A DNA stretch of 42,801 nt, from contig CACBQR010000004.1 of the NCBI GenBank assembly GCA_902541435.1, forward strand, positions 1-42,801, read 5' to 3'. Shown here in pieces: positions 1-8,948 of this stretch. This DNA is from an uncultured Alphaproteobacteria bacterium. Its GTDB lineage: Bacteria; Pseudomonadota; Alphaproteobacteria; HIMB59; GCA-002718135. Positions within the stretch are counted from its first letter, which is position 1. Each line of letters begins with the position of its first letter. A program made the position numbers and the translations under genes. Below the pieces are notes generated by a model. That model searched no databases. It had not been told where the DNA came from and saw nothing but the letters and a program-made list of their open reading frames with translations.

Positions 1-312
1 TTAAAATTAGAAAAAAATAAATTTATTGATGATGATAGATATAGCTCAACAAAAATACTTTCTTTATCAAATTCTGGAAAATCTAAAAATTTTATTTTTA
101 ATTACTTGATAAAAAAAGGAGTGAGTAAATCTCAAATTCAAAGTAATTTAAATTTAATGAATCAAGATAACGATAATTGGGAATTAGAGTCAGCAAAAAT
201 TTTTGCTAAGAAAAAAAAGTTGCTGGAAAAAAATGAAAGCTTTGAAAAAAAATTAGCAAAAATGGCAAGAGCTGGTTTTAGTTATGATATATGTAAAAAA
301 ATATTAAGTTAA
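1..312 (+). CDS. recX: RecX family regulatory protein, C-terminal part (truncated by window edge)
   Basis: The frame is open from base 1 to the stop at 310-312, so this is the last 103 codons of a longer gene. RecX binds the RecA filament and limits its activity. The visible part contains a FIDDDRYS block followed by a GKSKNFIFNYLIKKGVS stretch, which match the RecX pattern of a (Y/F)hDDxRYA box followed by a helix rich in Lys and Gly. A second repeat of the three-helix module follows (LESAKIFAKKKKLLEKN, then KLAKMARAGFSYDICKKIL). The extension upstream of the first ATG/GTG is clearly coding, so the true start lies left of the window. The convergent AI-2E family gene overlaps its stop codon by a few bases. 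Family call is from motif memory; the N-terminal half is not visible. Confidence 0.75.
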   Translation, partial: LKLEKNKFIDDDRYSSTKILSLSNSGKSKNFIFNYLIKKGVSKSQIQSNLNLMNQDNDNWELESAKIFAKKKKLLEKNESFEKKLAKMARAGFSYDICKKILS

Positions 313-1313
313 TTTTCTTTAATATGAATCTTACCTTCTAATAATCTTGCAATTTGTTTGGTTGTTGCAAATCTTTCAAATGTAATTCTGATGATTGCAG
401 TTAAAGGTGCTGCAAGAAGGACTCCAATAAAACCCCAAATCATTCCCCAGAAAATTAAGGATAAAATAATCGTAATTGGATGTAATCCAAAACTCTCACC
501 AAATATTTTAGGTTCTACAAAATTTCCTACTATTTGATGAATAATCGTGGGCAATATTATAATTAATACAACTAGTGTTGGATCATTATATTGAAGAAAA
601 GCAATTGGTAATGGAAGTAAAACAGCAATTACAGAACCAATAACTGGAATAAAATTTAAAATAAATGTTAAACTTCCAAAAATAAAAGCTAATTCTAAAC
701 CTAAAAACCAATAAATTAATCCTGCAGCAATACCTGTAAAAGCTGATGTTAAAAATTTTGTAAATATATATTTTTTTACTAATCTAATAATGTCGTTCCA
801 CTCATCAGAGGTATTTTTAGGAGGAGTGCCAAGTAATAAAAAAAGGGTGATTATTACAACTAGTAGAAACTTTGAAATAAAATTCGCACTATTACTTAAT
901 ATAATTGCAGCCCAATTAGTAATAGGTAACTCTGCAATTGTATTTCTAATTGTTTCTCTATCAATATCAATTTCAAATTGTTGAAGCTGCATTATGACCG
1001 CCTCAATTAAAATGATTACTTTTTGATTATAATCATCTGCAGACTCCAAGAATGTGGCTACAGAAGAAACAATAAAAGGAACTATTATTGAGAATAATAG
1101 TACAATTAAACAAATACTTATAAAAACTGCAATAAATCTATGAACGCGAAGATTAATAGTCTGAAAATCAATTATTGGATCAATTAAAATTCTTAAAAGA
1201 AGTGCTAATACAAATGGAACCATAATAGGTTGTGAAAAATTTAAAATAAATGCCACAGCAATACTAGCTAATATAAAAAGAGAGCCAGAAATTACACGAT
1301 TACTTTCGTTCAT
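309..1313 (-). CDS. AI-2E family transporter (PerM/UPF0118)
   Basis: A 334-residue polytopic inner-membrane protein with about seven or eight hydrophobic segments. The C-terminal block with VEPKIFGESFGLHP, followed by a FWGMIWGFIG segment and an LLAAPLTAI segment, is the signature of the AI-2E/PerM family. Members have been linked to autoinducer-2 export or to sodium/proton antiport; the substrate here cannot be told from sequence. Its ATG overlaps by one base the stop of the upstream MscS gene (TAATG), so the two are translated from one transcript. Length is normal for the family. Confidence 0.88.
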   Translation of the reverse strand: MNESNRVISGSLFILASIAVAFILNFSQPIMVPFVLALLLRILIDPIIDFQTINLRVHRFIAVFISICLIVLLFSIIVPFIVSSVATFLESADDYNQKVIILIEAVIMQLQQFEIDIDRETIRNTIAELPITNWAAIILSNSANFISKFLLVVIITLFLLLGTPPKNTSDEWNDIIRLVKKYIFTKFLTSAFTGIAAGLIYWFLGLELAFIFGSLTFILNFIPVIGSVIAVLLPLPIAFLQYNDPTLVVLIIILPTIIHQIVGNFVEPKIFGESFGLHPITIILSLIFWGMIWGFIGVLLAAPLTAIIRITFERFATTKQIARLLEGKIHIKEN

Positions 1314-2449
1314 TATTTTTTAGAAGATTGAGGATTAAAAATCTCAGTTTTTTCGTCAGATAATTTTTCAACATAAAGTGATTGGCTTGGAAATGCAAAA
1401 CCTGCTTCATTATTTTCAATAATTTCAATTATTTTTACAGCAAGAGTTTCTTTAATTTTTAAAAATTCAGCCCAATCATTCGTAACTGTAAAAGTTTGTA
1501 CTAACATATCAATAGAGCTATCAGAAAAACTATCTATTCTAACATAGAAACTTGCATTTTGATTTTTTGCAAAGTTATCATCTTTCTCAATTAAAGAATT
1601 TATCTCATCTCTAATTTTTTTTAATTGATCAATTGTTGTTCTGTACTCTAATCCAATTAACCATCTTATGCGCCTATGATGTCTTCTAGTATAATTAGTA
1701 ACCGACTGCTCAGCAAATTTATAGTTTGGCACCATTACTGGTGTTGAATCAAATCTTCTAACGAGGGTAGACCTAAATCCAATTTGCTCAACAACTCCTT
1801 CAACTTCACCAGAAACTAGTATTACATCCCCAACTGTAAATCTTTTTTCCATTAGGATCATAATACCACTAATTAAATTTTTAAATAAATCTTGAGCTCC
1901 CAGTGCAACTGCTACACCAAACAAACCTAATCCTGCAATTACTGGTCCAACTCTTATGCCCCACAATTCTAAAATTGCTACAGCCCCGAGAACAATAACA
2001 AGAATTTTTAAACCTTTAAGAGTCCAATCAACTAACGGTTTTGAAATTTTTGACTCAAAGTTTTTTATTACAAATGAAAATGGTATAATCAATTGATGCA
2101 GTAACCAAAATATAAATATTGTAATTAATGATCTGTTTAGTAAATCTAAAAAATCTTGGTTGTTATCAGAAACATCCAAATATGAAGAAGCTATAAAAAA
2201 ACCTAAAACAACAGGGAGAAATTTTAATGGTCCATCAAGTACTTCAATTACAGCATCATCAATTTGATTGGATGTTCTCGAAACAATTCTTGATAATCGA
2301 TTAAGAATAAATCTAGCTATCAGTCTTCTAAGTAAATAAAAAAGCAGGAAAATTACAAGACTTACTATGATATCAGTAGCATTTATGCCAAAAACACCAT
2401 TATTCCAAACATCTAAAAAAAGGTCGGTAAAGCTATTGAATGATTCCAT
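1313..2449 (-). CDS. MscS family mechanosensitive ion channel
   Basis: A 378-residue membrane protein. About five hydrophobic helices lie in the first 190 residues; the last is Gly/Ala-rich (IAGLGLFGVAVALGAQDLFK), as in the pore-lining TM3 of MscS. It is followed by the beta domain (RFTVGDVILVSGEVEGVVE and FRSTLVRRFDSTPVMVPNYKF) and a soluble alpha/beta C-terminal domain. The family opens on membrane stretch to release solutes during hypo-osmotic shock. It is the first gene of a two-gene minus operon with the AI-2E protein. Only 26 bases separate its start from the divergent glutathione peroxidase gene, so promoter elements must reach into the neighbouring coding sequences. Confidence 0.9.
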   Translation of the reverse strand: MESFNSFTDLFLDVWNNGVFGINATDIIVSLVIFLLFYLLRRLIARFILNRLSRIVSRTSNQIDDAVIEVLDGPLKFLPVVLGFFIASSYLDVSDNNQDFLDLLNRSLITIFIFWLLHQLIIPFSFVIKNFESKISKPLVDWTLKGLKILVIVLGAVAILELWGIRVGPVIAGLGLFGVAVALGAQDLFKNLISGIMILMEKRFTVGDVILVSGEVEGVVEQIGFRSTLVRRFDSTPVMVPNYKFAEQSVTNYTRRHHRRIRWLIGLEYRTTIDQLKKIRDEINSLIEKDDNFAKNQNASFYVRIDSFSDSSIDMLVQTFTVTNDWAEFLKIKETLAVKIIEIIENNEAGFAFPSQSLYVEKLSDEKTEIFNPQSSKK

Positions 2450-2475
2450 AAGCGATATATCTAATACTCACTATC

Positions 2476-3012
2476 ATGAAAATTAAATTTTTACTTGTTT
2501 TTTTGATTATGCTTAACTTAAAGAATACTTTATTAGCCAATGAAACAGTGAATTTATACGATTTCTCATTTGAAGATATAGACGGCAATCAAGTAAATTT
2601 AGAGAAGTTTGCAGGTAAGCCGATTTTAATAGTAAATACAGCTTCGAGATGTGGTTTCACTCCACAGTATGAAGATCTTCAAAATTTATTTGTTAACTAT
2701 CGAAAAAGTGATCTAACAATAATAGCTACTACGAGCAATTCCTTCAATCAAGAATATTCAGATACTGAAGATATTAAAAAAATATGTTTAGTTAACTACG
2801 GTGTAGGTTTTGTTACTTCATCGCCAATGGATGTTAAAGGAAGTAATACTCATCCAATTTATGCGTGGATTGATAATGAGTATAACGAAAAGCCAAAGTG
2901 GAATTTTTATAAATATCTTTTTGATAGAAATGGACAGCTTGTTAAATCTTGGTCCTCTATGACAAAACCAAATAGTACAAAAATCACAAATATAATAGAT
3001 CGGTTAATTTAA
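2476..3012 (+). CDS. glutathione peroxidase family protein, exported
   Basis: A 178-residue thioredoxin-fold peroxidase that reduces hydroperoxides. Residues 1-21 form a signal peptide (positive MKIK, hydrophobic core, ending LLA), so the enzyme is likely periplasmic. The peroxidatic Cys is C59 in NTASRCGFTPQY, and the Trp-Asn pair is W142-N143 in KWNFYKYLFDRNG. The position that is usually the catalytic Gln (NQF) appears as Ser89 in TSNSFNQE, a departure from the classical tetrad. C104 lies where the resolving Cys is found in thioredoxin-dependent members. The start directly follows the 26-base divergent region shared with mscS. A hairpin downstream separates it from groEL. Confidence 0.85.
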   Translation: MKIKFLLVFLIMLNLKNTLLANETVNLYDFSFEDIDGNQVNLEKFAGKPILIVNTASRCGFTPQYEDLQNLFVNYRKSDLTIIATTSNSFNQEYSDTEDIKKICLVNYGVGFVTSSPMDVKGSNTHPIYAWIDNEYNEKPKWNFYKYLFDRNGQLVKSWSSMTKPNSTKITNIIDRLI

Positions 3013-3037
3013 AAAAAAAGGGCAAATAAATTTGCCC
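3011..3037 (-). terminator. rho-independent terminator of groES-groEL
   Basis: GGGCAAA (3020-3026), loop TAAA, TTTGCCC (3031-3037). Read on the minus strand, the hairpin is followed by nine T (complement of 3011-3019), so it is a canonical terminator for the groEL transcript. On the plus strand it could also weakly stop the glutathione peroxidase transcript; there the following bases are CTCTTCTC. Confidence 0.85.
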
Positions 3038-3063
3038 TCTTCTCATTATTATTATTATAAAGG

Positions 3064-4752
<1,689 letters not shown>

Positions 4753-5058
4753 CTATTTCTTTTTCTTACCTGAAGTTATAATTCCCATGATGTCGGACTC
4801 TTTCATTATCAAAAAGTCGTCACCATTCATTTTTACTTCAGTACCAGACCATTTTCCAAAAAGTATTTTATCTCCTTTTTTGACATCCAAAGGTACTAGT
4901 TTTCCTGTTTCATCTCTTGCTCCAGAACCAATTTCTAATACTTCACCTTCCATTGGTTTTTCTTGAGCAGTATCAGGGATAATTATTCCCCCTGCTGTTT
5001 TTTGATCAGAGTCAACTCTTTTTACAAGGACTCTATCATGTAAAGGTCTAAATTTCAT
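4753..5058 (-). CDS. groES: co-chaperonin GroES (Hsp10)
   Basis: A 101-residue co-chaperonin that caps the GroEL ring. The start [15 protein letters not shown], the mobile-loop region [19 protein letters not shown] and the [12 protein letters not shown]-like strand are typical. It is slightly longer than the usual 95-97 residues because of a lysine-rich C-terminus (GKKKK). The ATG at 5056-5058 is preceded by a strong Shine-Dalgarno (AAGAGGAA on the minus strand). It is the first gene of the groESL operon, with a CIRCE operator 43 bases upstream. Confidence 0.98.
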   Translation of the reverse strand: MKFRPLHDRVLVKRVDSDQKTAGGIIIPDTAQEKPMEGEVLEIGSGARDETGKLVPLDVKKGDKILFGKWSGTEVKMNGDDFLIMKESDIMGIITSGKKKK

Positions 5059-5100
5059 ATTTCCTCTTTTGTTAACTAATTGAAATTAAATAATTTTTTA

Positions 5101-5127
5101 TTAGCACTCTCATTATGAGAGTGCTAG
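5101..5127 (-). promoter_or_regulatory. CIRCE operator (HrcA binding site) of groESL
   Basis: TTAGCACTC (5101-5109), nine-base spacer, GAGTGCTAG (5119-5127). This is the CIRCE consensus TTAGCACTC-N9-GAGTGCTAA with a single mismatch at the last base. CIRCE is bound by the repressor HrcA, which is released on heat shock. It sits between the groES start and the divergent S49 peptidase gene. hrcA itself is not in the window. Confidence 0.95.
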
Positions 5128-5209
5128 TTATTTAAGCATTATTAAAGTCGATTCAAGAAGAAAACAAAAAAAAATTCGAATTCGGCAAAGTTATGATATT
5201 TTAAAAAAA

Positions 5210-6232
5210 ATGTTATTTTTCAATGTTTTTTTTAGAACTCTTGGTTTTTTGAGTGCATTATTAATTTTTTTAATAATTATTAGTTTTGTGCTTCATATTT
5301 CCAATGAACAAGAAAAAAAACAGTTCGTAATGACTGACGGGCTATCTAACTCAAATAATATTATAGCTAAGATTAATTTAGATGGGCTGATATTCAATAA
5401 TAACAGTAATGTTTTAGGAAATAATCTTTACAGTTACATCAATCCTTCTCAGGTAAAATCTTATTTAGAAGAATTAAAAGCACTAGAAATCAAGGCTCTA
5501 ATTATAAACATTAATTCTCCAGGTGGTACAGTAAGTGCCACTGCTGAGTTAGAACAAATTATTTATGAATTTAAAAAAAATACGAACATTAAAATATATT
5601 TTTATACAAAAGAAATTTTAGCATCTGGGGGATATTGGGTTGCAACCACAGCTGATAAGATATTCGCGTCATATGGATCTATTATTGGTAGTATAGGAGT
5701 CAGTGGGCCAAGTTGGTTCTACTATGACAATCCAATAAGTTTATCTTCAGGAATCTTTGGTCAATCAATTGAAACCAAAAACGGAATAGAAGTTTTTAAC
5801 CAGAATGCTGGGGATGGAAAAGATTTGTTTAATCCATATAGAAAACCTACAAAAGATGAAATTCAACACCTACAAAATATTGTTGATGATGTTTATAATG
5901 ATTTTATAACAAAAGTTTCAAAAAGTCGTAAAATTGAAATTTCTAGTATTAAAAATAACATTGGCGCTTTAATTTATAGTACTAATCAAGCAAAAAATAA
6001 TTTTTTGATTGATGATATTTTAAATTACGAAACACTTTTAAAATTAATAATTAAAGAAAATAAATTTGAAGATTACAAAGTTTATGAAAATAAAGTAAGT
6101 AATTCTATTTTTAAAAATCTACTGTTAAAATACAAAGATCAAAATATGGATAGATCTTCATTCGAAAACATTTGTAGAAATTTAGAAACTAATATTAGTG
6201 TTATAATTCCAATATATTTAAAAGATTGTTAA
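5210..6232 (+). CDS. sppA: S49 family signal peptide peptidase (SppA-like)
   Basis: A 340-residue membrane-anchored serine protease with one transmembrane helix at residues 8-30. Members degrade cleaved signal peptides and other membrane peptides. The fold signature ININSPGGTVSATAEL is at residues 99-114. The nucleophile is Ser139 in ASGGYWVA, and Lys204 in GDGKDLFNPYR matches the general-base Lys of short (Bacillus-type) SppA. The length fits the single-domain form rather than the 67 kDa E. coli form. No Shine-Dalgarno is visible. A -10-like TATGAT at 5192-5197 would put the transcript start only a few bases before the ATG, so translation may be leaderless. The C-terminal 60 residues after the protease domain are poorly conserved. 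Confidence 0.87.
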   Translation: MLFFNVFFRTLGFLSALLIFLIIISFVLHISNEQEKKQFVMTDGLSNSNNIIAKINLDGLIFNNNSNVLGNNLYSYINPSQVKSYLEELKALEIKALIININSPGGTVSATAELEQIIYEFKKNTNIKIYFYTKEILASGGYWVATTADKIFASYGSIIGSIGVSGPSWFYYDNPISLSSGIFGQSIETKNGIEVFNQNAGDGKDLFNPYRKPTKDEIQHLQNIVDDVYNDFITKVSKSRKIEISSIKNNIGALIYSTNQAKNNFLIDDILNYETLLKLIIKENKFEDYKVYENKVSNSIFKNLLLKYKDQNMDRSSFENICRNLETNISVIIPIYLKDC

Positions 6233-6233
6233 G

Positions 6234-7256
6234 TTAGTTTATTTTACTTAGTTCCTTTATTTTAACAATTAGATTTTTATAATAATTACTTTGTGATAAT
6301 ACATTTTTATGAATATATTTTTTAGCTAAAGCAGAATGATTTTCAACTTTAACTGTATCTGCAATGACTTTACTATGCTTAAGATTATTGATTAGACTTA
6401 GGTTTAAATATCTGTCTTCAAGTATTTTTTCATTATCTTTAAAAGTAGGTGCGATTTCAAAAATTTCAGTTCCAGGTTTACAAAATATAATATTTGCTAA
6501 ATTAGATCCATGTGGGGCAATAATTTTTTCAGCATTTGAAAAGATTTCAATTTGTTCATCAATTTCATATAATTGAGGATTAATAACTTTATATCCCTTC
6601 TCTCTTAACAGAGTTACAATATCGCCTTCATTTATAATTTTTCTATAATTAGAATTTTCTCTAGTTATGTATATTTTTTTACTTATTTCTTTATTAGTTT
6701 TTGTATTTATAAATTTTTTTAATATTTTAATTGAATCATGCATATTTAAAAACTGAGGAAAATCAGAATCAATAAAATGATAAAAATCATCATCTAAAAA
6801 CACGAATGTAAATTCTATATTTAAAGATTTTAAAATTTTTCCAATAAAATTTCTATATTTGTTTGATGAGTTTCTGTGAATTGCTAGTTTAAGATTTGTT
6901 TTTTTATTAAAGAAAATCCTTGGAAGAAATTGTAGTAAATTTGAATAATAATTATTACCCGCATTTGACCCAAGAACAAAAAGTCTTTTAAAATTTTTTA
7001 ATGAATTTTTATTTTCTGTAAAATTATCAAAAAATTTTTGCGAGTAAAAATGAGAGGTGTTGTTAAGATCTCTAGTGAATAATGATGAGAATGTTTCATC
7101 ATTCTCGGTAATTGGAAAATAGTAAAATGAATCAGAAAAAAAATTACCCTTAAGTATATTGCAATTAATTGATAAATTACTAAAATTTGTATTAACAAAC
7201 AAATTTAATAAACGTTTATCACTTTTTATTTTGTTGGTATTTATATCAGTAATCAT
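6234..7256 (-). CDS. glycosyltransferase family 61 protein
   Basis: A 340-residue protein. The C-terminal half carries the GT61/DUF563 pattern: KKIYITRENSNYRKIINE, then LLREKGYKVI, then the IFSNAEKIIAPHGSNLANII block and FCKPGTEIFEI. In the family the His of the APHGS-like motif is near the sugar-nucleotide site. GT61 enzymes transfer xylose, GlcNAc or related sugars; bacterial members are often in surface polysaccharide or LPS pathways. The N-terminal third is Asn/Lys/Phe-rich and not diagnostic. No signal peptide or membrane helix is seen, so it probably acts in the cytoplasm or at the inner membrane. It converges tail to tail with sppA, with one base between the stops. Donor and acceptor are unknown. 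Confidence 0.75.
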   Translation of the reverse strand: MITDINTNKIKSDKRLLNLFVNTNFSNLSINCNILKGNFFSDSFYYFPITENDETFSSLFTRDLNNTSHFYSQKFFDNFTENKNSLKNFKRLFVLGSNAGNNYYSNLLQFLPRIFFNKKTNLKLAIHRNSSNKYRNFIGKILKSLNIEFTFVFLDDDFYHFIDSDFPQFLNMHDSIKILKKFINTKTNKEISKKIYITRENSNYRKIINEGDIVTLLREKGYKVINPQLYEIDEQIEIFSNAEKIIAPHGSNLANIIFCKPGTEIFEIAPTFKDNEKILEDRYLNLSLINNLKHSKVIADTVKVENHSALAKKYIHKNVLSQSNYYKNLIVKIKELSKIN

Positions 7257-7312
7257 TTATTTTACTTAACTAATACAGATTTGGACAAATTTGTATAATA
7301 ACATTTTAATTT

Positions 7313-7389
7313 TGGCGCGCCTGAGAAGAGTCGAACTCCTAACCTTATGATCCGTAGTCATACGCTCTATCCAATTGAGCTACAGGCGC
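7313..7389 (-). tRNA. tRNA-Arg (anticodon ACG)
   Basis: On the minus strand the acceptor arm GCGCCTG (from 7389) pairs with CAGGCGC (7323-7317). Discriminator G and an encoded CCA follow at 7316-7313. The D arm GCTC/GAGC, anticodon stem TATGA/TCATA with loop CTACGGA, and the TTCGACT T-loop region are all present. Anticodon ACG reads CGN arginine codons after A-to-I editing. A perfect TATAAT -10 (complement of 7397-7402) lies 8 bases upstream of the mature 5' end. Confidence 0.96.
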
Positions 7390-7395
7390 TTAAAA

Positions 7396-7402
7396 TATTA
7401 TA
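7396..7402. promoter_or_regulatory. -10 element shared by tRNA-Arg (minus) and the SH3 protein gene (plus)
   Basis: On the minus strand 7402-7397 reads TATAAT, correctly placed for tRNA-Arg. On the plus strand 7396-7401 reads TATTAT, correctly placed for a transcript beginning near 7408 ahead of the ATG at 7420. Neither direction shows a convincing -35 hexamer, so the assignment rests on the -10 and on spacing. Confidence 0.5.
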
Positions 7403-7419
7403 CACTTTATACAAATCGT

Positions 7420-8007
7420 ATGCTACTTTATAAAAAAACTATTATGCAAATTGTAATAGCATTCATTTCAATTATAATTTTTAGCCAAGTATGTAATGCA
7501 GATATTGGTAAAGAAACTGGTCTAGAAATTCCAAGATACGTATCTTTAAAATCTAATGATGCAAATGTTCGTGTTGGTCCGAGTAAGAATTACCCTATTG
7601 AAATTAAATACATAAAAAAATATTATCCCTTGAAAGTATTAGAAGAGTATGATGACTGGAGAAAAGTAGAAGATTTTCAGAAAAAATTTGGATGGATTCA
7701 TAAAAGTTTAATTTCCGGTACTAGAACAGGCATTATTTTATCAAATGATAATAAAAATATTAAATTATTAAACACTTTGAACGGCAATGTTATTGGAGAA
7801 ATAGGAAAGGGAAATATTGTTTTTTTAGAAAAATGTAAAATTGATTGGTGTTTGGTATCATCAAGAAATTACAAAGGTTGGATAGATAAAAAATATATTT
7901 GGGGTGTTAATGAAAAAGAAATAATTAATATTAGCTTTTTCCAAAGATTTGATGATTTATATTGGAAGAGTGTTAACTCTCTAAACAAAATTCAAAAAGG
8001 ATTTTAA
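7420..8007 (+). CDS. exported SH3-like domain protein
   Basis: About 195 residues from the ATG at 7420. A longer frame starting at 7375 would run through the tRNA-Arg gene and is unlikely. The chosen start gives a good signal peptide (MLLYKKTIM, hydrophobic core, cleavage after VCNA); an ATG at 7444 is an alternative. Two SH3-like beta-barrel repeats follow. The first has SLKSNDANVRVGPSKNYPI, then DDWRKVEDFQKKFGWIHKSLI; the second is KGNIVFLEKCKIDWCLVSS with NYKGWIDKKYIWG. This is the SH3_4/DUF1058 type seen in periplasmic proteins that bind peptidoglycan or peptide ligands. The ligand is not known. The gene sits alone between two minus-strand tRNA genes, with only three bases between its stop and the tRNA-Gln CCA. 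Confidence 0.8.
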   Translation: MLLYKKTIMQIVIAFISIIIFSQVCNADIGKETGLEIPRYVSLKSNDANVRVGPSKNYPIEIKYIKKYYPLKVLEEYDDWRKVEDFQKKFGWIHKSLISGTRTGIILSNDNKNIKLLNTLNGNVIGEIGKGNIVFLEKCKIDWCLVSSRNYKGWIDKKYIWGVNEKEIINISFFQRFDDLYWKSVNSLNKIQKGF

Positions 8008-8010
8008 ATT

Positions 8011-8085
8011 TGGCTGGGGCGGTAGGATTCGAACCTACGAATGCCGACTCCAAAAACCGGTGCCTTACCGCTTGGCGACGCCCCA
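8011..8085 (-). tRNA. tRNA-Gln (anticodon TTG)
   Basis: On the minus strand the acceptor TGGGGCG pairs with CGCCCCA, followed by discriminator G and encoded CCA (8014-8011). The anticodon stem CCGGT/GTCGG (two G-T pairs) encloses loop TTTTGGA, giving anticodon TTG. The T arm GTAGG TTCGAAT CCTAC is perfect. Confidence 0.96.
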
Positions 8086-8165
8086 AATTAAGATTACTCT
8101 CTAGTATTTAGCACAAAATAAGTCAAATTCTTCAAGTGCGACAATACCATAAATAAGATTAAAAC

Positions 8166-8185
8166 GTACAAAAAGTGATTTGTAC
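8166..8185. promoter_or_regulatory. perfect dyad GTACAAA-N6-TTTGTAC, candidate operator
   Basis: GTACAAA at 8166-8172 and TTTGTAC at 8179-8185 form a perfect 7-bp inverted repeat with a 6-base centre. It lies in the 162-base gap between tRNA-Gln and the start of the Cys-rich protein operon, about 65 bases before the ATG at 8248. The size and symmetry suit a dimeric repressor or activator. There is no T-run to make it a terminator. No regulator is identifiable. The rest of the gap is AT-rich and shows no gene. Confidence 0.35.
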
Positions 8186-8247
8186 AGATTCAAGATTGAT
8201 TCAAAACAAGGGATTTACATTTTTAAAGCTAAAACTATTTAATTTTT

Positions 8248-8937
8248 ATGCATAAATTACTTACTTGCCTCTACTTACTATTAATTTTAATATCTATTAA
8301 TAAGGCTAATGCTAATACAGAAAAATTGTATGAAAGACTTGTTAATGATTGGTCAACTATTTTCCCTGATGGAAATAGAAATGCAGCAGGACCAAGATTT
8401 TTTAAATATATTTTAGATCAAAATTTAGAATATGAAGAGTTTATGCAATTTAACAAGTTATACTGCGCTGTTTCAGGATCTATAATTCCTCCAAATACTC
8501 AACCAGATGAAATTTTTCTTACTAATTTAGAAAATGAAGAACGAATATGTGGTCAATATTATAAATGTTGTTGGCCTTGCTTATGTGATGTAATGAAATA
8601 TTCAGAAACAAAAAAAATCAATTTTGATTTTAAAGATCAATCTAAAGATATCTATGCAATTGTTATTGATAATCCATGCAATAAAAATGATTTTCCCGAA
8701 CTTGTTAATAGAGATTATTTTTGTGAAGGTAATGAATTAAATAAAGAATTTACACACTCAGTAGATAACAAACTTGTAATCGGTGTATTGCATAATGCAA
8801 AAATATGTGACGCTTACGATATAGATTATATAAAAAATGACCAGATAACAGGCCCTATGTGCGAAGCTAGAAATAGCATGCCTCTTGAAGAACTAAATTT
8901 TGGAATGGGCGACATTTTTATTAGATTGGCAAATTGA
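8248..8937 (+). CDS. Cys-rich exported protein of unknown function
   Basis: I do not recognise this family. It has 229 residues with a signal peptide (MHKLLTCLYLLLILISINKANA, cleavage near residue 22). The mature part has ten Cys, five of them within the short cluster ICGQYYKCCWPCLCDVMKY; others are in NPCNK, DYFCEG, KICDAYD and GPMCEAR. Such a cluster suggests a metal or cofactor site, or a disulfide-rich exported protein. Two downstream segments (IYAIVIDNPC and LVIGVLHNAKICDA) look like beta strands. It starts an apparent operon with a CRTAC1-like FG-GAP protein (12 bases downstream) and a DUF4396 membrane protein, so a joint envelope role is likely, but the function is unknown. Confidence 0.7.
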   Translation: MHKLLTCLYLLLILISINKANANTEKLYERLVNDWSTIFPDGNRNAAGPRFFKYILDQNLEYEEFMQFNKLYCAVSGSIIPPNTQPDEIFLTNLENEERICGQYYKCCWPCLCDVMKYSETKKINFDFKDQSKDIYAIVIDNPCNKNDFPELVNRDYFCEGNELNKEFTHSVDNKLVIGVLHNAKICDAYDIDYIKNDQITGPMCEARNSMPLEELNFGMGDIFIRLAN

Positions 8938-8948
8938 AAATACTTGAA

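Noticed and set aside
7375-7419. Upstream extension of the SH3 protein from TTG 7375
   Set aside because: It runs through the 5' end of tRNA-Arg, and the extended N-terminus hides the signal peptide.
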